Shown: positions 1-8,711 of the stretch, piece after piece | Position numbering within the stretch: the first letter of the stretch is position 1 | Layout of the letters: every line of letters begins with the position of its first letter | The notes under the pieces: model-generated | The model's database searches: none | What the model saw: only the letters and a program-made list of their open reading frames with translations | What the model was told of the DNA's origin: nothing | Program-made: the position numbers and the translations under genes | From: Candidatus Parachristensenella avicola | GTDB taxonomy: Bacteria; Bacillota; Clostridia; Christensenellales; UMGS416 | Assembly: GCA_904420205.1 (NCBI GenBank) | Contig: CAJFUN010000008.1 | Coordinates: 1 to 64,000 of the forward strand | DNA length: 64,000 nucleotides | Direction of reading: 5' to 3'

Positions 1-71
1 AAATTGTTATCAAAAGACTTCTCCGAACGCCGCAAACCCGCATAAATACTGGATTTTTACGGCGTTTCGTT

Positions 72-1313
72 TTATTCCCACTCAATCGTACCCGGAGGCT
101 TCATCGTAATATCATAAGCTACGCGGGCGACAGCGTCCACCTCGCGGATGATACGCTCAGCGGTGCGCTCCAGTACCTCATAGGGGATATGGGCGATGGA
201 GGCTGTCATCGCGTCTACACTGTGGACAGCTCGCAGGATCACGGCCCGCCCATAAAAGCGTTTGGCTTGCTTGATGCCCACGGCGCGCTCGTTGGTCATC
301 ACGGCAAAATACTGCCAGATGCTGCGATCCAGGCCTGCCTTCGCCACCTCTTCGCGGAAAATTGCGTCTGCATCGCGCAGCACATCCAGCTTCTCCTTGG
401 TGACCTCGCCCAAGCAACGCACCCCCAGGCCAGGGCCCGGGAAAGGCTGGCGCCAGACCATATCATCCGGCAAGCCCAACACCGTACCGACAGCGCGGCA
501 TTCATCTTTAAAGAGGTCCTTCAGCGGCTCAACCAGCCCATCAAAGCCCACGTTGGCCGGCAACCCACCCACATTGTGGTGGCTCTTGATAACCGCATTC
601 TTACCGATGCCCGATTCAATAATGTCAGGATAGATCGTGCCCTGCGCCAGGAACTCGATCTGGCCCAACTTGGAAGCTTCCTCCTCGAAGACGCGGATAA
701 ACTCAGCGCCAATGATCTTACGCTTCTGCTCCGGATCATCCACTCCAGCCAGCTTGGACAAAAAACGCGTCTCCGCATTGACTCGGATAAAGTTAAAATC
801 AAACCGAGAGGTAAAGATCTCCTCGACCTGGTCGCCTTCGTTCTTGCGCATCAATCCCGTATCCACAAAGATACAGGTAAGTCGACGGCCAATGGCCTTG
901 CTGATCATCGCAGCGCAGACCGAGCTGTCGACACCGCCGGATAGAGCCAGCAATACCTTCTTATCGCCGACCTGCCGACGAATCGCCTCAATTCCTTCCT
1001 CTACAAAGGCCTCTGTCGTCCAATCCGCATGGCATCCGCACTGATCATAGAGGAACTGCTTACAGGCTTGTTCCGAAGGGATCTCCGCATCCTCCAGCTC
1101 CATCACAGGGACGCCCGCCGTCTTGGCCTTGTTTAGCGCGCATTCATCCCCGCCAATGACGATAACGCCGACCGGAGCTTTCTCCATCAGCTTTTCCTGC
1201 GCAATGTCAAAGGGGGCTAACACGCTGTATACGCCCATGTCACGGGTAGCCCGTGAGACAAGCTGCCCCACGGCCGAACCATTATCCAAGATTACAATGG
1301 TTTCGTGATTCAT
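72..1313 (-). CDS. guaA: GMP synthase with degenerate glutaminase domain
   Basis: Amination of XMP to GMP, the last step of guanine nucleotide synthesis. The C-terminal ATP pyrophosphatase and dimerisation domains are complete: the PP-loop SGGVDSS lies at about residues 125-131, followed by KSHHNVGGLP, the PFPGPGLGVR motif and the family-typical C-terminus KPPGTIEWE. The N-terminal class I glutaminase domain is not complete. It begins normally (ILDNGSAVGQLVSR) but jumps from AGVPV at residue 70 almost directly to the linker, so about 100 residues are absent, including the nucleophile Cys and the His/Glu pair. The protein is 413 residues, against about 510-525 for the family. I start it at 1313, behind AGGAGG at a good distance; a longer reading to 1388 would run through the promoter at 1360-1388. 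Function is secure for the ATPase half; the nitrogen source is an open question. Confidence 0.93.
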   Translation of the reverse strand: MNHETIVILDNGSAVGQLVSRATRDMGVYSVLAPFDIAQEKLMEKAPVGVIVIGGDECALNKAKTAGVPVMELEDAEIPSEQACKQFLYDQCGCHADWTTEAFVEEGIEAIRRQVGDKKVLLALSGGVDSSVCAAMISKAIGRRLTCIFVDTGLMRKNEGDQVEEIFTSRFDFNFIRVNAETRFLSKLAGVDDPEQKRKIIGAEFIRVFEEEASKLGQIEFLAQGTIYPDIIESGIGKNAVIKSHHNVGGLPANVGFDGLVEPLKDLFKDECRAVGTVLGLPDDMVWRQPFPGPGLGVRCLGEVTKEKLDVLRDADAIFREEVAKAGLDRSIWQYFAVMTNERAVGIKQAKRFYGRAVILRAVHSVDAMTASIAHIPYEVLERTAERIIREVDAVARVAYDITMKPPGTIEWE

Positions 1314-1359
1314 CCAATCCTCCTCATAGGAAGCCGCGCTTCCCAAAGCTATATGCTTT

Positions 1360-1388
1360 ATCATAGCAGGCTTTGCTCTGATGATCAA
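1360..1388 (-). promoter_or_regulatory. Sigma-A promoter of guaA
   Basis: TTGATC at 1383-1388 and TATGAT at 1360-1365, separated by 17 bases. Transcription would begin near 1353, leaving a leader of only about 40 nt, which is too short for a purine riboswitch. Confidence 0.7.
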
Positions 1389-1454
1389 GTATGGATCGCT
1401 TTTTTGATGGTTTTTACCGAAAAAGAGAGAATCTTTTCCCTCTGTATGGGGGAA

Positions 1455-2312
1455 CTAACGGTCCATATAAATTACGCCCAGCGTATTGGCTCCGCAGTGG
1501 CTGGTGATAACACAACCCGCCTGGGTGGTGAGCACCTCGCGAAAATAGCCGGCATCCTCCACTTGCTTGCGCACTTGGGCTACCAGCTCTGCATCCATCG
1601 GCGAATGGGTAATGATGATGCGCTTGGGATCCATCGACTGTCCTTCAGCCAAATGATCCTGCGTATAGCGGCCCAACGCTTTTGCGATGCTGCCGCGGTA
1701 CTTGCGTCGGGTGGTCATCTTGCCCTCACGCACAATGATCTCCGGTTTCAGAGAAAGCATATTGGCTCCCAGATATTGCAGGGCAGAGCACCGGCCGCCC
1801 CGATAGAGGAAGGTTAAGGTATCGATGACAAAACTTACGTTTATCTTGGGAACCATAGCCTCAACCGCCTCGCGAACCTGCCGGGCCGACTTGCCTTGCT
1901 GCGCCATCTCCGCCGCTTCCAGCACCAGGTATCCGATTCCTGTCGAGAGATTCAGCGAATCAACGACTTCTACCTGTCCAGGCTCAAACTCCTGAGCCGC
2001 AAGGCGCGCGTTCTGCACGGTAGAAGACATCTCTGAAGAAATGCCAATATAGACGATATCTCTCCCCTCCTGAATGTACGGCGCGAAAAATTGGGTGAAA
2101 TCCACCACTGAAACCGCCGCTGTTTTCGGGGTCGTTTTGTGGCTGTTGCACCAGTCAAGCAGGCGCCCACAATCGATATCCACGCCGTCGCGGTAGCTTG
2201 TTTCATCCAGCACCGTATATAGGGGTATCACTGATATATCATACTTCGATAAAAGCTCGGGGGTAAGGTCGTTGGTCGAATCCGTTACGATCTTCACTGA
2301 GGCCGGCTGCAA
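1455..2312 (-). CDS. DegV family fatty-acid-binding protein
   Basis: DegV/FakB-type protein of 285 residues. Members bind a long-chain fatty acid in a deep pocket and, in characterised cases, present it to the kinase FakA. Family marks are the N-terminal IVTDSTNDL, the PLYTVLDETSYRDG strand, the GISSEMSST loop, VVDSLNLSTG and TLTFLYRGGR. The start is TTG at 2312 behind AGGAGG; another TTG at 2345 lies upstream of the transcription start predicted from TATACT at 2348-2353. The gene stands alone. A second DegV gene (53226-54065) and a FakA homologue (50566-52248) are in this window. Which fatty acid is bound cannot be read from the sequence. Confidence 0.88.
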   Translation of the reverse strand: MQPASVKIVTDSTNDLTPELLSKYDISVIPLYTVLDETSYRDGVDIDCGRLLDWCNSHKTTPKTAAVSVVDFTQFFAPYIQEGRDIVYIGISSEMSSTVQNARLAAQEFEPGQVEVVDSLNLSTGIGYLVLEAAEMAQQGKSARQVREAVEAMVPKINVSFVIDTLTFLYRGGRCSALQYLGANMLSLKPEIIVREGKMTTRRKYRGSIAKALGRYTQDHLAEGQSMDPKRIIITHSPMDAELVAQVRKQVEDAGYFREVLTTQAGCVITSHCGANTLGVIYMDR

Positions 2313-2436
2313 AGCAATCCCTCCTGTCTTCGATTCCAAATACAATCAGTATAGCCAATCCCCGGCAAAGGGGAATACGTTGTCCCTCAATGGTCATTTT
2401 GAGCCGCCCATTTGTCGCATCGCAGCCTTCACTACT

Positions 2437-2925
2437 TTATAGCCAATCATTGATCACGCGCCAACGCAGAAGCTTTTCTGAAAAGGGCAGCGTATAAGCG
2501 GGAGATGTGGAAGGCAGAGCCAGCATAGTTCCCTGCCATTGCAGGTTAGGACGGATCAAGCGGTCAAAGAGTTTTTGCGCGCTGCCGCCATTAAAGGCAA
2601 TCGCCTGAACGGTCGGATAGCGAGCCAGAAAGCCTTCAATATCGTTGGGCGTGGGCTGCCGTATTGCCGCATCCAGCGACCCGGTACGCTCGCATCGAGC
2701 CAGGACATCCCACAGCGCAATGCCCCGCTCCCGGATCATCTGGCAGCGAGCCCCATAGTCCTCAACCGCCTCCACCCGCGCCAGGTGGAACTGGATCGGC
2801 CAGAATGCGTTTCGTGGATGGCCATAATACTGGGCTTTGTCCAACGATACCGCCGATGGCATAGTACCCAGGATTAAAAGGCGCGGGCGTTCCCCCGCCA
2901 CCGGTTCAAAGCCCAACAGTTCCAT
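2437..2925 (-). CDS. DNA-deoxyinosine glycosylase (UDG superfamily)
   Basis: Protein of 162 residues of the uracil-DNA glycosylase superfamily, closest to the hypoxanthine-DNA glycosylase group (family 6). It would excise hypoxanthine, the deaminated form of adenine, from DNA in the cytoplasm. Visible motifs: motif 1 LILGTMPS near residue 20, with Met-Pro in place of the Asp/Gln of true uracil glycosylases; YYGHPRNAFWP with the conserved Asn; GIALWDVL; AFNGGSAQKLF; and the motif 2 region LPSTSPAY near residue 138. The start follows AAGGAG. It lies just downstream of the rpmA terminator, where obg usually sits in other Bacillota, and looks like an independent unit. Substrate preference is inferred from the family. 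Confidence 0.85.
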   Translation of the reverse strand: MELLGFEPVAGERPRLLILGTMPSAVSLDKAQYYGHPRNAFWPIQFHLARVEAVEDYGARCQMIRERGIALWDVLARCERTGSLDAAIRQPTPNDIEGFLARYPTVQAIAFNGGSAQKLFDRLIRPNLQWQGTMLALPSTSPAYTLPFSEKLLRWRVINDWL

Positions 2926-2954
2926 CTTTTTTCTCCTTCACCTTTGCCAAAACG

Positions 2955-2982
2955 AGAAAAAGGCGTCCGTAAGGGACGCCTT
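2955..2982 (-). terminator. Intrinsic terminator after rpmA
   Basis: Stem AAGGCGTCC / GGACGCCTT with a 5-base loop followed by a T run on the minus strand. It ends the rplU-rpmA unit and separates it from the glycosylase gene. Confidence 0.88.
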
Positions 2983-2989
2983 AGCAGGC

Positions 2990-3265
2990 TTAGTTAGCCG
3001 TGGTCTTCTCCGCCACAGGATATACGGAAACCTGGCGGCGAGTCTTATCATAGCGCTCGAACTTCACCACGCCATCCTTCAGGGCAAACAGCGTATCATC
3101 GCTACCCCGACCTACGTTATTGCCGGGATGAATGTGGGTACCACGCTGGCGAACCAGGATGTTTCCAGCCAGAACGAACTGGCCATCGCATCTCTTGGTG
3201 CCAAGACGCTGCGCGGCGCTATCGCGTCCGTTACGCGAAGAGCCAACACCTTTCTTATGAGCCAT
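2990..3265 (-). CDS. rpmA: 50S ribosomal protein L27
   Basis: L27, 91 residues, sits at the peptidyl transferase centre of the large subunit, where its N-terminus contacts the P-site tRNA. The protein begins [16 protein letters not shown] and continues with the typical [22 protein letters not shown] and [10 protein letters not shown]. Most Bacillota make L27 with an extra N-terminal peptide ending in a cleavage site for the protease Prp, whose gene lies between rplU and rpmA. Here both the extension and the prp gene are missing: only 30 bases, holding the ribosome binding site, separate the rplU stop from the rpmA start. L27 should therefore be functional without processing. Confidence 0.97.
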   Translation of the reverse strand: MAHKKGVGSSRNGRDSAAQRLGTKRCDGQFVLAGNILVRQRGTHIHPGNNVGRGSDDTLFALKDGVVKFERYDKTRRQVSVYPVAEKTTAN

Positions 3266-3295
3266 GTCTTACACCTCCGTAAGATTTTTGATGGA

Positions 3296-3604
3296 TTAGC
3301 CGTTGATGGCTGTAATCTCGACCTGCGTATAGGGCTGACGATGGCCCTGCTTTTTGCGATAGTTCTTCTTGGCCTTGAACTTAAATACGATGATCTTCTG
3401 GCCCTTGACCTGACGAACCACACGCCCCGTTACCTTCACGCCTTCAACAACGGGCGTACCAACGCGAACGTTCTCGCCATCGGCCACCAACAGCGCGTCA
3501 TAGCTGACCTCGGCGCCGTCCTCTAGGGACAGCTTGTCTACGATGATGACATCGCCCGGAGCCACCTTCTGCTGCGAACCGCCTGCACGAATAATAGCAT
3601 ACAT
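3296..3604 (-). CDS. rplU: 50S ribosomal protein L21
   Basis: L21, 102 residues, a 23S rRNA-binding protein of the large subunit. It begins MYAIIRAGGSQQKV and ends with the basic KAKKNYRKKQGHRQPYTQV segment characteristic of the family. The ATG at 3604 follows AGGAGG; a longer in-frame reading upstream belongs to the leader. It is transcribed from the promoter at 3694-3722 together with rpmA. Confidence 0.97.
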   Translation of the reverse strand: MYAIIRAGGSQQKVAPGDVIIVDKLSLEDGAEVSYDALLVADGENVRVGTPVVEGVKVTGRVVRQVKGQKIIVFKFKAKKNYRKKQGHRQPYTQVEITAING

Positions 3605-3687
3605 GTTTTTGCACCTCCTCAACCCAGTCTCGCCGGACACACAAGGTAGGGCAATCGCCCGTTTATTCACCCGATCCGCGCGGCTAC
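3605..3687 (-). promoter_or_regulatory. Possible structured leader of rplU-rpmA
   Basis: The 83-nt untranslated leader can pair GGTAG with a downstream CTACC around an inner hairpin GGGC-GATT-GCCC. Autoregulatory L21 leaders are known in Bacillota, but I cannot match this one to that family by eye. Position and length fit; the assignment is an inference. Confidence 0.35.
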
Positions 3688-3693
3688 CGGATT

Positions 3694-3722
3694 ATTTTAC
3701 AATAAACGTTGCCTCTTGTCAA
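3694..3722 (-). promoter_or_regulatory. Sigma-A promoter of rplU-rpmA
   Basis: Perfect TTGACA at 3717-3722 and TAAAAT at 3694-3699 with a 17-base spacer, lying between the end of rng and the L21 leader. This is expected of a strongly expressed ribosomal protein operon. Confidence 0.88.
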
Positions 3723-3743
3723 GCAAAAAGCGCGGTAGATGGG

Positions 3744-5201
3744 TTATAAAACCGGTGAAATACGGAAAAATTCAATATGGGCGGAACGGCTACGGTAAAT
3801 CTCCACCCGGTCGTCCAGTAGGGCGCCCTGTTCTAAATAGTCGGCTACGTCGGCATGGGCTTTCAGCATATAGCGGCCTTCCGCATCCTCTTGGCGCAGC
3901 TTACGCAGTTCTTTCAGCACTTTAAGGGCAACCGACTCCGCAGTCAGCACCCGGCCGCTGCCATTGCAATAAGGACATGTCTCATGCAAAATGGTGGACA
4001 CCCGCTGTCGCACCTTTTTCCTCGTCATTTCCACCAATCCAAGAGAGGTCATTCCCAGTACGTTGGTGCGGGTGGAATCGCTTTTAAGCGCGTCCTTCAG
4101 CGCGGCAACAACCTGCTGCTGATGCTCCGCTTGCAGCATGTCGATAAAGTCAATAATGATGATCCCGCCAATATCCCGAAGCCGTACCTGATGGGCAATT
4201 TCCTGCGCCGCTTCCAGGTTCGTTTTAACCAGGGTCTTCTGCAGATCCTTCTCTCCCACGTATTTGCCGGTGTTGACATCTATCGCCGTCAATGCCTCTG
4301 TATGATCGATCACAAGATAGCCGCCGCTTTTAAGCCACACCTTTCGTGAAAAAGACTTATCGACCTTTTCCTCCAGCGAATAATAGTCAAAAATATCGGC
4401 CGAATCCGTAAAATGGCGAATTCTACCCCGGAGCTCCGGACAGATCCGCTCCGCCATGCGCCGCGCCTTTTCATAAGCTTCGGCATCATTGATGACCATC
4501 TCGTCGATGTGATCGCTGAACATATCACGCACGGCTCGCATCAGCAGATCGCTGTCTCTATATAAGCAAGCCGGCGCCGTTGTACGATGGAGCTCATGCT
4601 GAATCTGATCCCATATCTCCAATAGAGAGGCGATTTCCTCGGCCATCTCCTCCTGGGAAGCCTCGGCCGCTACGGTACGCACGATAATACCCATGCCGTG
4701 GGGGCGAAGCGACTCGATCTTAGCCTTCAGCTCGGCTCGCAAATTTTCATCTTCAATCCTACGGGAAACGCCGACATAGTCTACCGTCGGCATTAGTACT
4801 AAAAGCCTGCCCGGCAGGGTCACGTGGGTTGTGATCCGCGCCCCCTTAGACCCTGCCGGATCTTTGGTGACCTGCACCATCAGCTCCTGCCCCGCACGCA
4901 CCAGTTCCCGGATAGAAGGCCGGCTGGCGCCAACTGGGCTGGACTTACTCCCTTCAAACTCAAATTCCTCTGGATTTAGCGCCACATCGCCAGCATATAG
5001 AAAAGCGTTTCGCTCCAGCCCGATGTCTACAAATGCCGCTTCCATCCCGGGCAGCACGTTGGCCACCCTTCCTTTATAAATATTGCCCGCCAGCCGCTCC
5101 CTTCCCGGCCGCTCCACATAATACTCCGCAAGTACGCCGTTTTCCACCAAAGCCACCCGGGTTTGGAGGGGCTGCACTTCGATAACGATCCGATTACTCA
5201 T
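3744..5201 (-). CDS. rng: Ribonuclease E/G family protein
   Basis: Endoribonuclease of the RNase E/G family, 485 residues, acting in rRNA 5' processing and mRNA turnover. It has the N-terminal S1 domain (GNIYKGRVANVLPGMEAAFVDIG, residues about 38-60), the catalytic core with DVNTGKYVG and the metal-binding IIIDFIDM, and the zinc-link CPYCNGSG near residue 408. The C-terminal scaffold of RNase E is absent, so it is RNase G-like in size. Its start overlaps the end of the DUF2344 gene by 8 bases, and it belongs to the radical SAM/rng/rplU neighbourhood common in Clostridia. Confidence 0.93.
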   Translation of the reverse strand: MSNRIVIEVQPLQTRVALVENGVLAEYYVERPGRERLAGNIYKGRVANVLPGMEAAFVDIGLERNAFLYAGDVALNPEEFEFEGSKSSPVGASRPSIRELVRAGQELMVQVTKDPAGSKGARITTHVTLPGRLLVLMPTVDYVGVSRRIEDENLRAELKAKIESLRPHGMGIIVRTVAAEASQEEMAEEIASLLEIWDQIQHELHRTTAPACLYRDSDLLMRAVRDMFSDHIDEMVINDAEAYEKARRMAERICPELRGRIRHFTDSADIFDYYSLEEKVDKSFSRKVWLKSGGYLVIDHTEALTAIDVNTGKYVGEKDLQKTLVKTNLEAAQEIAHQVRLRDIGGIIIIDFIDMLQAEHQQQVVAALKDALKSDSTRTNVLGMTSLGLVEMTRKKVRQRVSTILHETCPYCNGSGRVLTAESVALKVLKELRKLRQEDAEGRYMLKAHADVADYLEQGALLDDRVEIYRSRSAHIEFFRISPVL

Positions 5202-5874
5202 GCCTTACCCCGTCACAGTTCTCCAAGGGAACAAGCTCCCCGTCTTTTATCCCATATAGCGCAGTGCGCTCCACCATCACCCTGCCCAACGAAGGTCCGC
5301 ACAGCAGCGCGTCGGCCAGACTCTGGGGCTGAATGTTGTTTCTGCTGCCCGCATCCAGCAGCGCCGTTATCTCCGGCGCCTTCTCTGCGCATAGCACTCG
5401 GATACCCGCCCGGATATCCACCTGCTGGATGCGTTTCCCGTTGCTTTTCTCCACCATAACCGTTTCTGCCTGCAAGATGCGTGCTGCAGCCTGCTGCAGG
5501 CTGTCCCTATCCGCATCTAGAAAAAGCAGCCGCCACTTTGCCGCGGCGACCATCGCCATCTGCGAGGGGGCTTCCTCCTCCATGATCCATACGCCGGTGA
5601 CCGACAGGCCCTGGGGCTGAACGTCCTGGAGCCGCCGCAATATTTCGTCACAGGGCATCGATTCTGCCAGGGAAAGGTCCATATACTCCCCCTGGGAAGC
5701 AGCTCCGACAGGCAAAGCCATGGCAAAGGATAAAATCGGATGGGGATGATAGCCTTCCGAATAGGCGAGGGGCAGATTCGCCCGCCGGAACATTCGCCGG
5801 GCCGCCCGCATCAGGTCGAGATGGGAGACGTATCGGATCGCCTCTTGCTTGCTAAACCGGATCATGATACGCAT
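5194..5874 (-). CDS. TIGR03936 / DUF2344 radical SAM-associated protein
   Basis: Protein of 226 residues starting MRIMIRFSKQEAIRYVSHLD, followed by LMRAARRMFRRANLPLAYSEG and YHPHP, which mark the DUF2344 family. Members accompany, or are fused to, the radical SAM protein encoded just upstream. The exact reaction is not established, although the pair is conserved with RNase G and ribosomal protein genes, which suggests a role in translation or RNA. The ATG at 5874 follows GAAGGGAG and overlaps the end of the radical SAM gene by 13 bases, so the two are translationally coupled. No catalytic motif is evident to me. Confidence 0.85.
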   Translation of the reverse strand: MRIMIRFSKQEAIRYVSHLDLMRAARRMFRRANLPLAYSEGYHPHPILSFAMALPVGAASQGEYMDLSLAESMPCDEILRRLQDVQPQGLSVTGVWIMEEEAPSQMAMVAAAKWRLLFLDADRDSLQQAAARILQAETVMVEKSNGKRIQQVDIRAGIRVLCAEKAPEITALLDAGSRNNIQPQSLADALLCGPSLGRVMVERTALYGIKDGELVPLENCDGVRHE

Positions 5875-7721
5875 GGCGAAACTCCCTTCTGGCGGGCCAA
5901 GCGATTCATGCCGCACCCCTGGCAGCCCTGGCGGCAATCCGGCGTAGTCTGCTCTTTCAGCGCCTTCTCGTATTCATGCCACAGGAACGCCCGGTTCACG
6001 CCCACATCGATGTGATCCCAAGGAAAAGGTTCATCCTTCCGGCGCGCACGGGCGGCATAGTCATCCGGATTGACGCCGGTATCGCGGAAAGCCTGCATCC
6101 ATACGTCATATTTGAACTGATCGCTCCAACCGTCGAAGCGTGCGCCTAGCTGCCAGGCGCGATAAATCACCCGGCCCACCCGACGATCGCCCCGGGCGAT
6201 AACCGCTTCCAGCCTGGAGAGCTTGCCGTCGTGCCAGTTATATGTCACGCCGGGAATGCCTTTAAGCGCCTTGCGCAGCAGCGCCTGCTTTTCTTCCACC
6301 CTATCCAGCGTATCCTGGGGGCACCACTGAAAAGGCGTAAAGGGTTTTGGCACAAAGACTGAAGTGGATACCGTGACGGTCAGGCGCTTTTTACTGCGCT
6401 GATCTCTGGGGGTCGCCCGATATACTTCCGTCACCTTCCGAGCCAAGTCCGCAATGCCCAGTACGTCCGCCTCCGTTTCAGTAGGCAGGCCCGTCATAAA
6501 GTATAGCTTCACTCGATCCCAGCCGGAAGAAAAGGCGTCCCCTACCGATTCCATCAAGTTCTGCTCGGTCACATTTTTGTTGATCACATCCCGCAAGCGC
6601 TGCGTACCAGCCTCTGGGGCCAAGGTCAGCCCCGCCTTTCGCTCGTTTTCCAGATCGGTCATATAGTCCTTGGCATAGGCGTCGATACGCAAGCTCGGCA
6701 AGGAAATGGTGGTATGGCATTGCTTGGTTCGTGCGACCAGCTGGTGGATCAGCTCGGTCAGCTGGCTGTAATCGCCGGTAGACAGCGACGACAGGGAGAT
6801 TTCATCATAGCCCGAAGCCGCCATATTGTCCATCGCCTGGCGCACCAGCGTCTCCACCGAGCGCTCCCGCACCGGGCGGTAGATCATGCCCGCCTGACAG
6901 AACCGGCATCCCCGGCTGCAACCTCTAAAAATTTCCAGCGTGATCCGGTCGTGCACTAGATCCAGGAAGGGGACGATCGGCTTTTCCGGCCAGGAAGCCG
7001 TTTCAAAGTCGGCTACCAAGCGTTTTTCAATCTTTTCCGGTACCCAGCTATGGATGGGGAACGTTCCCTTAAAGGAGCCGTCCTCGCCATATTCCGGGCG
7101 ATATAGGCTGGGTACATAGAAACCCTTGAGCCGGGCTGCCGCTTCCAAAAAGCTCCGCCGGCTGCCACCGGCCGCCCGATGGGCCATGTATGCCTCCATC
7201 AGCTCCGGCAGCGCCTCCTCGCCCTCGCCGATAGAAAAGATATCGACGAAATCAGCCAGCGGCTCGGGATGATTGGCGCAGGGTCCTCCCGCCAGTACCA
7301 GCGGGTAGTCATCGGTGCGCTCGCATGCCAGCACCGGCACGCCGCCCAGATCCAGCATGTTCAGGATATTGGTGTAGCTCATTTCATACTGCAGGGTGAA
7401 TGCAACGAAATCCAGCTCATGGAGCGGCGTTTTGCTCTCTAGGGTTGTCAGCGGCAGCCCTCTCTCTCGCAGCAGCGCCTCCATATCGCACCATGGCGCG
7501 CATACCCGCTCGCACCATACCTTGTCCATCTTATTGAGGCAATCGTATAGGATCCTAAGCCCCAGATGGGACATGCCAACCTCATAAACATCGGCAAAAC
7601 AAAAGGCAACCCGCGCTTTTATCTGCGCGGGATTTTTGACTACGCTGTTTAATTCCCCGCCGGTATAGCGCGCCGGCTTTTGCACAAGAGGCAGCAGCGC
7701 TTCCAGTTGATCCTTCAGCAT
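5862..7721 (-). CDS. TIGR03960 family B12-binding-type radical SAM protein
   Basis: Radical SAM enzyme of 619 residues. The N-terminal part is a cobalamin-binding-like domain (FADVYEVGMSHLGLRILYDCLN, LAGGPCANHPEP, SIGEGEEALPELM). The core has the cluster motif GCSRGCRFCQAG (CxxxCxxC) near residue 260, followed by GYDEISLSSLSTGDY and a radical SAM barrel (LAPEAGTQRLRDVINK). The C-terminus ends CRQGCQGCGMNRL, a Cys-rich patch that may hold a second cluster. It opens the operon with DUF2344 and rng, with TATAAT at 7748-7753 upstream. The substrate is unknown. Confidence 0.88.
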   Translation of the reverse strand: MLKDQLEALLPLVQKPARYTGGELNSVVKNPAQIKARVAFCFADVYEVGMSHLGLRILYDCLNKMDKVWCERVCAPWCDMEALLRERGLPLTTLESKTPLHELDFVAFTLQYEMSYTNILNMLDLGGVPVLACERTDDYPLVLAGGPCANHPEPLADFVDIFSIGEGEEALPELMEAYMAHRAAGGSRRSFLEAAARLKGFYVPSLYRPEYGEDGSFKGTFPIHSWVPEKIEKRLVADFETASWPEKPIVPFLDLVHDRITLEIFRGCSRGCRFCQAGMIYRPVRERSVETLVRQAMDNMAASGYDEISLSSLSTGDYSQLTELIHQLVARTKQCHTTISLPSLRIDAYAKDYMTDLENERKAGLTLAPEAGTQRLRDVINKNVTEQNLMESVGDAFSSGWDRVKLYFMTGLPTETEADVLGIADLARKVTEVYRATPRDQRSKKRLTVTVSTSVFVPKPFTPFQWCPQDTLDRVEEKQALLRKALKGIPGVTYNWHDGKLSRLEAVIARGDRRVGRVIYRAWQLGARFDGWSDQFKYDVWMQAFRDTGVNPDDYAARARRKDEPFPWDHIDVGVNRAFLWHEYEKALKEQTTPDCRQGCQGCGMNRLARQKGVSPCVS

Positions 7722-7778
7722 TTTGGTTCTCCGTTTTCTTTTCTCGGATTATACTGTATCACTCTTATCCCCTCCGGG

Positions 7779-8660
7779 TCAACCTTTCCCAGGAATTATC
7801 GCGCAAATTCGCGTATTTGCCCCTTTTTTCATCAGCGCTTCCATCACCTCGTTCTCTCCGAGCGTGGCGATGGGGTCGCATTTTTCGTTCAAAACGGTGA
7901 TCAGGTGATAGCGGTGCGGAATAAAGCGCATGGCCAGCTGCCCCAAGGGCATATCCCACCGGGCGACAATTTGCCGTACGGCCATCGTCTCTTCGCTCAG
8001 CAGCTTCTGCTTTTTGCCCGTCAGCTCGCGCAGCCACAGCCAGCTAGCGTTCCTTCGCTCCCGCAGCGCCGTCAAAAGCACCGTCAACCCCAGCAGAATG
8101 GTTACCGCACGCCCCGACCCTCGCAGCCATCCAGCGGCCGCGGCCACGCATAAGGCCGTTCCACCCAGGATACCGAGATCTGCAGCCAGACGCGTGGCCT
8201 TGCCCAAGCTGATGCATCGTGCCAAGGCACTACGGAGAATCCGTCCCCCATCCATTGGCAGCAGCGGCAAAAGGTTAAAGACCGCCAGCTGCAAATTGGC
8301 GGCCACAAAGGGCTCCTGATAAGGAAGCGCCAGCCCTGTATAATGCTGCAGCGTAGTTAGGATCATCACCATCAAAACGTTGGCGGCCGGGCCTGCCAGT
8401 GCGATCAGCATTTCCGACTGAGGCCGCTCTTCAAAAAGCCCCTGGATCTGAGCCACACTCCCGAAGGGAAGCACTTCAATGCGCGTAACGGAGTAACCGC
8501 ACAGCACCGCCGCCAGCACATGGCACAGCTCATGATACAGCACTGATCCAAAGGCCACCAGGAAAAGGGGCAGCTGCCCTGCCCAGGCGGCCAGGACTAT
8601 AAGCGCCATCAGCATCGGGTGGAGCCTGATCTCACAGCCCCTGATCCAGCCGATCCGCAT
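7779..8660 (-). CDS. spoIVFB: SpoIVFB-like intramembrane metalloprotease (M50)
   Basis: Site-2 protease family, 293 residues. In sporulation SpoIVFB cleaves pro-sigma-K in the outer forespore membrane. The zinc motif HELCH lies near residues 43-47, inside the first membrane segments, and the second metal motif NLLPLLPMDGGRIL near residue 130. About six hydrophobic segments are followed by a soluble C-terminal region of about 100 residues that resembles a CBS-type regulatory domain. I prefer ATG at 8660 (MRIGWIRGCEIRLHP) behind GGAGGAG, rather than GTG at 8672. It follows the spoIVFA-like gene, as in the known spoIVF pair. Confidence 0.87.
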   Translation of the reverse strand: MRIGWIRGCEIRLHPMLMALIVLAAWAGQLPLFLVAFGSVLYHELCHVLAAVLCGYSVTRIEVLPFGSVAQIQGLFEERPQSEMLIALAGPAANVLMVMILTTLQHYTGLALPYQEPFVAANLQLAVFNLLPLLPMDGGRILRSALARCISLGKATRLAADLGILGGTALCVAAAAGWLRGSGRAVTILLGLTVLLTALRERRNASWLWLRELTGKKQKLLSEETMAVRQIVARWDMPLGQLAMRFIPHRYHLITVLNEKCDPIATLGENEVMEALMKKGANTRICAIIPGKG

Positions 8661-8711
8661 ACTCTCCTCCACCCTCTCCCGCCGCAGGCTGGCTCCCTCC
8701 GCCGGGAGGCG

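Noticed and set aside
189-944. Long plus-strand frame of 251 codons opposite guaA
   Set aside because: It mirrors the codon pattern of guaA, has no ribosome site and resembles no protein.
1314-1353. Purine riboswitch ahead of guaA
   Set aside because: The transcribed leader is only about 40 nt and shows no riboswitch core.
1314-1388. Extended N-terminus for GMP synthase (start at 1388)
   Set aside because: These codons lie inside the -35/-10 promoter and its short leader; AGGAGG clearly marks ATG 1313.
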